From Candidatus Bipolaricaulota bacterium (GTDB lineage: Bacteria; Bipolaricaulota; Bipolaricaulia; M55B111): a stretch of DNA of 5,464 nucleotides. The first letter of the stretch is position 1; each line of letters begins with the position of its first letter. The notes under the pieces were generated by a model, which saw only the letters and a program-made list of their open reading frames with translations, was not told where the DNA came from and did no database searches. The translations under genes were made by a program, and so were the position numbers. This document shows, piece by piece, positions 1 through 4,453 of the stretch. The stretch is taken from contig JAGXLQ010000104.1 in the NCBI GenBank assembly GCA_018334595.1, positions 1-5,464 on the forward strand, given 5' to 3'.

Positions 1-138
1 GCTGTAGCGGTCGTCGAAGTGGGGTTTGAAGATGAGGGTGTTTTGACCGGCGATGTTCGCGCGGTCGATTCTCCTGATCAGCTCCTCGGACTTGCCAGAA
101 AACATACAACCAGTTATTACCTCTAATCTACCAGCCAT
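1..138 (-). CDS. tdk: Thymidine kinase, N-terminal part (cut by window edge)
   Basis: This is the first 46 codons of a type II thymidine kinase, the cytosolic salvage enzyme that phosphorylates thymidine to dTMP with ATP. The translation opens MAGRLEVITGCMFSGKSEEL. The Walker A loop G-C-M-F-S-G-K-S lies at residues 10-17, followed by the family-typical E-E-L-I-R-R helix, and later a short strand ending F-K-P near residue 40. The lid, second ATP motif and zinc ribbon would lie beyond position 1. The ATG at 138 is the only sensible start because the Walker loop begins nine residues later. No Shine-Dalgarno sequence precedes it: the tRNA-Pro 3' CCA ends 3 nt upstream. Expression probably depends on the promoter upstream of the tRNA, followed by tRNA 3' processing. 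The family call is firm; the mode of translation is inference. Confidence 0.93.
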   Translation of the reverse strand, partial: MAGRLEVITGCMFSGKSEELIRRIDRANIAGQNTLIFKPHFDDRYS

Positions 139-141
139 AAT

Positions 142-218
142 TGGTCGGGACGACTGGATTTGAACCAGCGACCTCGCGCGCCCCATGCGCGCGCGCTACC
201 AAGCTGCGCCACGTCCCG
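142..218 (-). tRNA. tRNA-Pro (anticodon GGG)
   Basis: A complete cloverleaf folds on the minus strand. The acceptor stem CGGGACG pairs with CGTCCCG over 7 bp. The D stem is GCGC/GCGC with loop AGCTTGGTA. The anticodon stem CGCGC/GCGCG carries loop ATGGGGC, giving anticodon GGG (positions 184-182) with G37. The variable loop is AGGTC, and the T stem GCTGG/CCAGT (one G-T pair) has loop TTCAAAT. The discriminator is A73 and CCA is encoded (144-142). C1-G72 with A73 is the bacterial tRNA-Pro identity pattern, whereas archaeal and eukaryotic tRNA-Pro usually start with G1-C72. It reads Pro CCC and CCU codons. It is followed after 3 nt by tdk and has its own promoter just upstream. Confidence 0.97.
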
Positions 219-234
219 AATGTTTCGACAGTTT

Positions 235-263
235 AATATAGCGAGAAACAGGGGGATTTTCAA
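235..263 (-). promoter_or_regulatory. Sigma70-type promoter for tRNA-Pro and tdk
   Basis: On the minus strand, TTGAAA (263-258) and TATATT (240-235) are separated by exactly 17 nt. This is a near-consensus housekeeping promoter. Transcription would start around position 228, leaving a leader of roughly ten bases before the mature tRNA 5' end at 218. No other promoter is visible between the tRNA and tdk, so tdk probably shares this one. Confidence 0.8.
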
Positions 264-489
264 CTACATTTGAGGACTTAGTGGCCGGGGTTGGGTTTCG
301 TCGCCGGACGGAGAAAGTAAACTTCACCCGTCACCTTCTACGACGTTAGTTCAACCTCTGACCGGTTCAGTTACCGTCAGCGGCCGGAGGACCGGTCCAA
401 GGGCCCGAAGCCAAACAGGGTGAGAAATTCTTCCTCCGTTACACGTTAACGGTCCACCAGTAAACGCAGGCCCCGGACCCCGGGCTAAA
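264..489. other. Gene-free stretch with GC-rich palindromes between korB and tRNA-Pro promoter
   Basis: I see no convincing coding region here. The stretch holds several short symmetric elements. CCCGG-acc-CCGGG is at 472-484, starting six bases after the korB stop. CCGTTA/TAACGG lies at 436-441 and 447-452 with a 5-nt loop. The 10-bp palindrome GGACCGGTCC is at 389-398, and GACCGGT is repeated at 360-366 and 390-396. None is followed by a T-run on the minus strand, so no canonical intrinsic terminator for korAB can be named. The palindromes could be transcript-end structures or protein sites; that is inference only. Confidence 0.45.
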
Positions 490-1368
490 TTATGTAAAGT
501 CCTTCTTGATCTCCCCGTAGCTCACGCCGCTACGCTCTTCCATATCCAGGCTCCGCTTGACTATGGGGCCGTCCTCCAGTGCCGGTACCTGCTCCTCGTA
601 GGTAGGCATGTTCCTTTCGTAAATTACCCCCAGAGGTATCCTCTCGCCCCACTCTTCGGCCTTCTTCCTTGCCACCTGTTTATCGGTTGGATCGTAGTCA
701 TCGCCGAGCTTGTAGATGCGTTCGTTGTAAAAGTCGTAGGACCTGCCGGGGTTGAACGTGACACAGGGCTGCAGGACGTCAACGAGCGAGTACCCCTCGT
801 GCTCCATAGCCCTCGCGATGACTTCCTTCATGTGCTTGACGTCGCCGGAGAAGGCCCGGCCAAGGAAAGTCGCCCCGCTGGTAAGTGCCGTAGGCAGAGG
901 CTCCAGCGGTGGCTCAATCGCACCCTCCGGGCTGGTCTTGGTCACGAACCCCTTGTAGCTTGTGGGGGAGTACTGGCCCTTGGTAAGCCCATATACCCTG
1001 TTGTCCTCAACTATATGCGTTATCCCGATATTCCTTCTGCAGGCGTGGAGAAAGTGATTTGCCCCTATGCCGTAGCTGTCGCCGTCACCGGCGGTAACCA
1101 CCACGTTTAAATCGGGGTTGGCCAGCTTGGCCCCGGTCGCCACGGCGACGGGCCTTCCGTGAATCGAGTGAAACCCGTTTACGTTCGTGTAGTGGGGCAG
1201 CTTGCTCCCACAACCGATACCGGAGACCACGAGCGACTCGTGGGGCTTGAGGCCGAGGTCGGCGAATGCCATCTGCAGGCCCTGCAGGATGGCGAAGTCA
1301 CCACAGCCCGGGCACCAGGTCGGTTGGGTCGGATATTGATAATCGGCAATTGTAACGTCTTCGGACAT
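490..1368 (-). CDS. korB: 2-oxoacid:ferredoxin oxidoreductase, beta subunit
   Basis: This 292-residue protein is the thiamine-diphosphate and [4Fe-4S]-binding beta subunit of a two-subunit 2-oxoacid:ferredoxin oxidoreductase. That enzyme oxidatively decarboxylates a 2-oxoacid with CoA to an acyl-CoA, passing electrons to ferredoxin. Four cysteines expected to hold the cluster are present: W-C19-P-G-C22-G, G-I-G-C53-G and P-C202-V-T-F. The ThDP/Mg motif is G94-D-G-D97 with the downstream D-N-R-V-Y-G-L-T-K-G-Q (122-132). The H67-S-I-H70-G-R motif is also intact. Lys56 and Leu128 probably match the Lys and Leu implicated in substrate choice in Sulfolobus two-subunit enzymes (recalled, not aligned), so 2-oxoglutarate or broad 2-oxoacid use is more likely than strict pyruvate use. 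The ATG at 1368 lies 1 nt after the korA stop. Its GGAGGAGG ribosome site (1385-1378) sits inside the korA end, so translation is probably coupled. Confidence 0.93.
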   Translation of the reverse strand: MSEDVTIADYQYPTQPTWCPGCGDFAILQGLQMAFADLGLKPHESLVVSGIGCGSKLPHYTNVNGFHSIHGRPVAVATGAKLANPDLNVVVTAGDGDSYGIGANHFLHACRRNIGITHIVEDNRVYGLTKGQYSPTSYKGFVTKTSPEGAIEPPLEPLPTALTSGATFLGRAFSGDVKHMKEVIARAMEHEGYSLVDVLQPCVTFNPGRSYDFYNERIYKLGDDYDPTDKQVARKKAEEWGERIPLGVIYERNMPTYEEQVPALEDGPIVKRSLDMEERSGVSYGEIKKDFT

Positions 1369-1369
1369 G

Positions 1370-3118
1370 TCAGATAACCTCCTCCACTTTCTCTACGATG
1401 TAATCCGGCGTAAACGGCCTTCCGTCGTACTTTAAGACCTCGTGATCGACGACCCTGCCGGTCTCCTGGCTTATCAACTTCTTCATCTCGCCTGAGCCGT
1501 TACCTTCAACCAAAACCGTCTTCTCCGCCCCGTCCAGAAAGCCAGTCACTTCTTCGGCGGGAAACGGCCAGGCGTCCCTCAGGTGACAGAGGTTGGCCCT
1601 TACGCCCTTCTCGGGGAGCCTCTCTATTGCTTCCTTTGCCGCGCCATAGGTCGAGCCCCAGCACAACAGGGAGATTTCGGCGTCCTCCGGGCCCTCGGCG
1701 ATCGGCGACTCTATGTCGTTTTCCAGCGCGGTTTCCGCCTTCTTGGCCCGCTTGTCCATCATCTTCATCCGGATTTCCGGGTCCTCGGTAATGTCTCCCT
1801 TTTCCGTGTGTTCGTTTCCCGTGGTCTTGTAGACGGCATTCTCGTGGCCGGGCAACGCCCGGGGCGAAACTCCCGTCTCCGTAAACTCGTGCCTCAGGTA
1901 GGTACCTTCCAGGGAGTCCAGCTCCTCCTCGGTCAACAGCTCCCCGCGGTCTATCTCCACCCCTTCCATATCGATTATCCCAGGATCGACGGCCCTGATG
2001 GAGTCCGCCAGGTGCTGATCGCTCAAGGTGATCACGGGGGTTTGGTACTTCTCAGCCAGGTTAAACGACCTCGCCCCGGCCTGGAAGGCCTCCGAGATGG
2101 TCCCGGGAGTCAACACGATCCGGGGAAAGTCCCCCTGGGAAGCGTGGACTACGGACATAAGGTCTCCCTGGCCTGTCCTGGTAGGGAGCCCCGTACTCGG
2201 CCCCGGGCGGGAGACCTCCGCGATTACGAGCGGGGTCTCCGTCATTCCTGCCAGGCCAAGGGCCTCGACCATGAGGGAGAAACCGCCGCCGGAAGTGGTC
2301 ACGAGTGCTCGTGCCCCCACGTGGCTGGCACCGATCGCCATGTTCACGGCCGCCAGTTCGCTTTCCGGCTGCTTGGTAACTATACTCAGTTCCTGGGAAT
2401 GCTTCGTTATCCATTCTAGGATGGACGTAGAGGGCGTCATGGGATACGCCGAGACGAAGTTACACCCTCCCGCGACTGCACCGAGAGCGAAGGCTTGGTT
2501 TCCGTTGATGACCATCCTTTCCTCGCTCTCCGGGACCGGCTCCAGGTGATAATTTGCAGAATAGCCGTGCGAGTCGACGTACTCTACGCCGGCTCTGGCC
2601 ACGTCCAGGTTGTTCTGGACAACCTCGTCCCCCTTTACGGCGAAGTTCTCCTCGATTATTCCCTCGATGTAGGAAAGGTCGAAACCCGTCAGGCCAACTA
2701 TCGCGCCAATCGCCGCGGTGTTGGCCATTATCTTCGCTCCACCCTCTTCCATCGCGATCCTGTTCAGCGGCACGGGATAGGGCTCGACACCGTTATCCTT
2801 TAGCTCTTCGGGGTCCACGTCGAGGCCTTCGTCGTAGATAATTCCCCCTCCAGCGACTATCTCTTCGAGGTGTTCCGTCACCGTTTCCTCAGTTATAGCG
2901 ACGAGCAGGTCAATTCCCTCCGTATGCGAGTAAATCTCCTCCCTGGCCACCCTTATCTCGAAGAAGTTGTGGCCGCCGCGAATCCTGGACTTGTAATCCT
3001 GGCGGCCAAATGGAAACAACCCGCTCCTTGCATTTGCCTTGATAAAGCCGAGGCCGGTGGAACGAATGCCCTGACCGGCGTCACCGCCGAATACAATTGT
3101 CATGTCATCTGTAACCAT
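1370..3118 (-). CDS. korA: 2-oxoacid:ferredoxin oxidoreductase, fused gamma-alpha subunit
   Basis: This 582-residue protein is the partner of KorB. Residues 1 to about 190 form the gamma domain, with the glycine-rich F-G-G-D-A-G-Q-G-I motif at 10-18 and the R-I-R-G-G-H-N segment at 45-51. From about 200 onward comes the alpha (pyrimidine-binding) part with Y225-P-M-T-P-S-T231, where families usually read YPITPST. It continues with the S-R-P-G-P-S-T-G-L-P-T-R-T-G-Q-G-D-L block at 303-320, then a transketolase C-terminal-like domain. The fusion and length match the two-subunit type known from Sulfolobus, haloarchaea and mycobacteria, which needs no separate delta ferredoxin subunit. The frame stays open to 3283, but I start at the ATG at 3118: AGGAGG lies four bases upstream (3128-3123), the glycine-rich motif follows at the usual distance, and a longer form would overlap the upstream gene. 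The substrate is not settled by sequence. Confidence 0.92.
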   Translation of the reverse strand: MVTDDMTIVFGGDAGQGIRSTGLGFIKANARSGLFPFGRQDYKSRIRGGHNFFEIRVAREEIYSHTEGIDLLVAITEETVTEHLEEIVAGGGIIYDEGLDVDPEELKDNGVEPYPVPLNRIAMEEGGAKIMANTAAIGAIVGLTGFDLSYIEGIIEENFAVKGDEVVQNNLDVARAGVEYVDSHGYSANYHLEPVPESEERMVINGNQAFALGAVAGGCNFVSAYPMTPSTSILEWITKHSQELSIVTKQPESELAAVNMAIGASHVGARALVTTSGGGFSLMVEALGLAGMTETPLVIAEVSRPGPSTGLPTRTGQGDLMSVVHASQGDFPRIVLTPGTISEAFQAGARSFNLAEKYQTPVITLSDQHLADSIRAVDPGIIDMEGVEIDRGELLTEEELDSLEGTYLRHEFTETGVSPRALPGHENAVYKTTGNEHTEKGDITEDPEIRMKMMDKRAKKAETALENDIESPIAEGPEDAEISLLCWGSTYGAAKEAIERLPEKGVRANLCHLRDAWPFPAEEVTGFLDGAEKTVLVEGNGSGEMKKLISQETGRVVDHEVLKYDGRPFTPDYIVEKVEEVI

Positions 3119-3122
3119 ATAA

Positions 3123-3128
3123 CCTCCT
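3123..3128 (-). promoter_or_regulatory. Ribosome binding site of korA (decides the start)
   Basis: AGGAGG on the minus strand lies four bases before the ATG at 3118. The spacing is slightly short but the match to the 16S rRNA tail is full. It favours a 582-residue KorA over the 55-residue longer reading that runs back into the neighbouring gene. Confidence 0.8.
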
Positions 3129-3164
3129 GGTCGATTCCTGTAATCTCCTTTATGCCTTGGGACT

Positions 3165-3449
3165 TTACGTGGAAGTTCCAACTCTCGGGTTGTAAAACGG
3201 CAGAGAACTCCCCGCGCATTCGCAGGGGAGTTCGCCGTGAGTGCACCTGAACCCAACCGCGTTCGACATGTTGAAGTCGTCACAGACCGGGATGCCCCTG
3301 ATAGTTTTGGTCTTTCCTCCCCTTACCGGGCAGAAGACCTCTTCCGTAACGCGGCTTACGTCCTCCAGTTCGCCGCCGCACTCGTCACAAGCCGGGGGTT
3401 GCGAATCCGTATAGTAGATCGCTCCACAATTACGACACCTAAATTTCAT
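3165..3449 (-). CDS. Small nine-cysteine zinc-ribbon or rubredoxin-like protein
   Basis: I do not recognise this 94-residue protein as a named family. Residues 1-30 form a zinc-ribbon or short rubredoxin-like knuckle pair, C5-R-N-C8-G and C21-D-E-C24-G-G. Twelve residues separate the inner cysteines, the same spacing as the rubredoxin domain of rubrerythrins. A second half (36-80) has C40, C56, C69, C76 and C78, with basic G-G-K-T-K-T-I-R-G around 44-52 and H71. No signal peptide or membrane segment is visible. A near-perfect GGAGGTGA site (3463-3456) six bases before the ATG at 3449 supports translation. It lies 46 nt upstream of korA on the same strand and is probably in one operon with korAB. 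It could be an electron carrier, an iron or zinc protein, or an assembly helper for the oxidoreductase. Context favours redox work, but function is unproven. Confidence 0.72.
   Translation of the reverse strand: MKFRCRNCGAIYYTDSQPPACDECGGELEDVSRVTEEVFCPVRGGKTKTIRGIPVCDDFNMSNAVGFRCTHGELPCECAGSSLPFYNPRVGTST
3197..3238 (-). repeat. Strong imperfect hairpin inside the 3' end of the nine-cysteine gene
   Basis: Perfect 9-bp arms GAACTCCCC (3205-3213) and GGGGAGTTC (3225-3233) enclose a further 3-bp GCG/CGC stem with a 4-base loop. They are flanked by outer arms ACGGC (3197-3201) and GCCGT (3234-3238), with a 3-base bulge on one side. Read on the minus strand, the structure ends in GCCGTTTTA, so a short T-run follows it. 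It lies upstream of korA and could act as an attenuator, a processing site or a stability element in the mRNA. It is also coding sequence for residues 71-84 of the small protein. Confidence 0.6.
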
Positions 3450-3516
3450 CCCACTTCACCTCCGCGGGGAACTCGTGATTACCTCTACCGGGAGGTCCAT
3501 GACGGCGGCCCCCGGC

Positions 3517-3556
3517 AAAGAAAAAAGACGATATACCCTTCTCTCCGGATATATCG
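3517..3556 (-). terminator. Intrinsic terminator after the superoxide reductase gene
   Basis: On the minus strand, arms CGATATA (3556-3550) and TATATCG (3535-3529) form a 7-bp stem. It is extended by two G-C pairs after one mismatch and closed by an 8-base loop. TCTTTTTTCTTT follows directly (3528-3517). Hairpin plus T-run, about 37 bases past the superoxide reductase stop, is a standard Rho-independent terminator. The AT-rich lower stem may make it leaky. No good promoter is visible between it and the next gene start at 3449, so some read-through into the nine-cysteine gene and korAB is plausible. Confidence 0.8.
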
Positions 3557-3592
3557 CCGTAAATTCGTCCTTTAGCTGGGCCCAACGTCGGG

Positions 3593-3973
3593 TTAACCTA
3601 CCTCTATCTCCTTCTCGTTCTCCCAGAGTCCGTGAAGGTTACACTTAGCCCGGCCGCGCAGCGGATGGGCGTGATCCAGTTTCACGGTAGCCTTCATTAC
3701 GTAATGCGAATGCTCCGGAGTTAAGTCAAGCCTGGCTAAAAACGTCTCGCCGGAATAAAGCTCCATCCATTCGATAAAGTGTCCTATCTCGTTTGGGTGT
3801 TCCTTGTATTCGCCCACCTTAAGCGTAACTTCAAACTCCTCTCCGGCCTTCACCTTATCCGGTGCGTCAATCACCACCGCATGCTTCTTCTCCAGAGCGT
3901 CCATTTCATCCGGGTTATCTACGTCTGCTACGTTTACGCCACAAAAAAGGTCGCCTTCACATGATTCAGCCAT
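3593..3973 (-). CDS. Superoxide reductase (desulfoferrodoxin/neelaredoxin family)
   Basis: This 126-residue cytosolic protein reduces superoxide to hydrogen peroxide at a square-pyramidal Fe(His)4(Cys) centre without making O2. All five expected iron ligands are visible: H31 in E-K-K-H-A-V, H59 in K-E-H-P-N, H65 in G-H-F-I-E-W, and C111 and H114 in the signature C-N-L-H-G-L-W-E. The desulforedoxin FeCys4 domain of class I enzymes is absent; only C5 and C11 occur near the N-terminus. The usual E-K-H triad reads E-K-K-H, which puts the glutamate one residue further from the ligand His. The ATG at 3971-3973 has AGGAGGG seven bases upstream. The gene follows the ferredoxin gene by 67 nt on the same strand, with no clear promoter of its own, and is followed by the terminator at 3517-3556. 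Electrons would come from rubredoxin or ferredoxin-type carriers. Net charge is strongly acidic. Confidence 0.92.
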   Translation of the reverse strand: MAESCEGDLFCGVNVADVDNPDEMDALEKKHAVVIDAPDKVKAGEEFEVTLKVGEYKEHPNEIGHFIEWMELYSGETFLARLDLTPEHSHYVMKATVKLDHAHPLRGRAKCNLHGLWENEKEIEVG

Positions 3974-4040
3974 TTACTCTCCCTCCTGGGGTATAGATAA
4001 ATTGATGAAAATTATTGACTGCTCGTTACAGGACCGTCGG

Positions 4041-4292
4041 TTACGGCGCTAAGGTCTCTCCCGACTCGTCGATTAGCTCGATTGCCATCATCGGGCAGCC
4101 GTCGGCGGCCTGCTTGGCCGTCGACTTTTCGTCCTCGCCGATCTCAACTACCTGAATCCCGTCTTCTTCATCAGCGTCGATCAACTCCGCCTTGCCGTCA
4201 TCCGCCGTCGCAAAGTGATCCGGGTCTATTGCCGTGCAGACGAAATTGCTCTGACAGGCGTTCTTGTCGAACTTGAGCTCGTACTTAGCCAT
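4041..4292 (-). CDS. Small acidic ferredoxin with three cysteines (probable [3Fe-4S] or unusual [4Fe-4S])
   Basis: This 83-residue protein is a single-cluster ferredoxin. The cluster motif is C13-Q-S-N16-F-V-C19 with the distant C66-P. Asn16 occupies the place of the second cysteine in the classic CxxCxxC motif, as in the P450-associated [3Fe-4S] ferredoxins and some haloarchaeal relatives. The family is therefore clear but the cluster type is not: three Cys suit [3Fe-4S], or [4Fe-4S] with a non-Cys ligand. The protein is very acidic (21 Asp/Glu to 6 Lys and no Arg), which suits docking to basic partner surfaces and perhaps high salt. The ATG at 4292 has GAGGTGA seven bases upstream. A strong promoter lies at 4355-4382. 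It is the first gene of the leftward cluster and probably shares a transcript with the superoxide reductase. No P450 gene is nearby, so the partner is more likely KorAB, superoxide reductase or the flavodiiron protein. Confidence 0.88.
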   Translation of the reverse strand: MAKYELKFDKNACQSNFVCTAIDPDHFATADDGKAELIDADEEDGIQVVEIGEDEKSTAKQAADGCPMMAIELIDESGETLAP

Positions 4293-4326
4293 TGGATTAT
4301 CACCTCAACTTGTTGTTTGGCTAAAG

Positions 4327-4364
4327 AAACTATAATGAATACCAGCTAATAGTAAGTATAGTTT
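4327..4364. repeat. 8-bp inverted repeat overlapping the ferredoxin promoter -10 box
   Basis: AAACTATA (4327-4334) and TATAGTTT (4357-4364) are exact reverse complements 22 bases apart. The right arm covers four bases of the -10 box (4355-4360), and the left arm lies downstream of the predicted start point. This is the arrangement expected of a repressor operator, but AT-rich DNA makes chance symmetry possible. Confidence 0.45.
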
Positions 4365-4382
4365 TATTCCAGCAGTTTTCAA
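4355..4382 (-). promoter_or_regulatory. Sigma70-type promoter of the ferredoxin gene
   Basis: On the minus strand TTGAAA (4382-4377) and TATACT (4360-4355) are spaced by 16 nt. Start of transcription would be near 4348, giving a leader of about 55 bases before the ATG at 4292. It runs opposite to the flavodiiron promoter, whose -35 box begins only 20 bases away, so the two may be co-regulated or compete. Confidence 0.8.
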
Positions 4383-4387
4383 ATTGA

Positions 4388-4453
4388 AGAACCCCCATCG
4401 GTTGACTCAAGCGGTTATCGGTTTATAATCTGATGTATCCAAAAGGGGGTTCT
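4388..4453. repeat. 9-bp inverted repeat bracketing the flavodiiron promoter and ribosome site
   Basis: AGAACCCCC (4388-4396) and GGGGGTTCT (4445-4453) are exact reverse complements with 48 bases between them. The left arm is just upstream of the -35 box. The right arm contains the GGGGG ribosome site and ends at the ATG. The left arm would not be in the mRNA from the predicted start, so RNA pairing is unlikely from that promoter. Two operator half-sites, or chance, are the remaining readings. Confidence 0.45.
4402..4429 (+). promoter_or_regulatory. Sigma70-type promoter of the flavodiiron protein gene
   Basis: TTGACT (4402-4407) and a perfect TATAAT (4424-4429) are separated by 16 nt. The start point would be near 4436, so the leader is only about 18 bases. 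The ribosome site is AAGGGGGT (4443-4450), which pairs with the 16S tail through a G-U in place of the usual A, three bases before the ATG. Confidence 0.85.

Noticed and set aside
142..218. Archaeal origin suggested by the fused-gamma KorAB and acidic proteins
   Set aside because: The tRNA-Pro has C1-G72 and encoded CCA, and promoters are sigma70-type, both of which point to bacteria.
472..484. Intrinsic terminator of korB
   Set aside because: The stem is only 5 bp with a 3-base loop, and no T-run follows on the minus strand.
2061..2414. A 117-residue minus-strand frame overlapping korA in another phase
   Set aside because: It is rich in Gly, Arg and Pro as expected of an out-of-frame reading, and lies wholly within korA.
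1583..2419. A 278-residue plus-strand open frame opposite korA
   Set aside because: It is the antisense shadow of a well-conserved gene, with low-complexity composition and no recognisable domain or ribosome site.
3197..3238. An insertion-sequence (IS200/IS605-type) end
   Set aside because: The hairpin shape is suggestive, but there is no transposase, second end or target motif in the window. It is kept only as a structural finding.
3119..3283. A 55-residue N-terminal extension of KorA
   Set aside because: It overlaps the end of the nine-cysteine gene, has no family resemblance, and the ATG at 3118 has a full AGGAGG site.
3456..3500. A 14-residue leader peptide (MDLPVEVITSSPRR) ending in the next gene's ribosome site
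   Set aside because: It has no good ribosome site and no pattern typical of attenuation leaders. An open run of this size is expected by chance.
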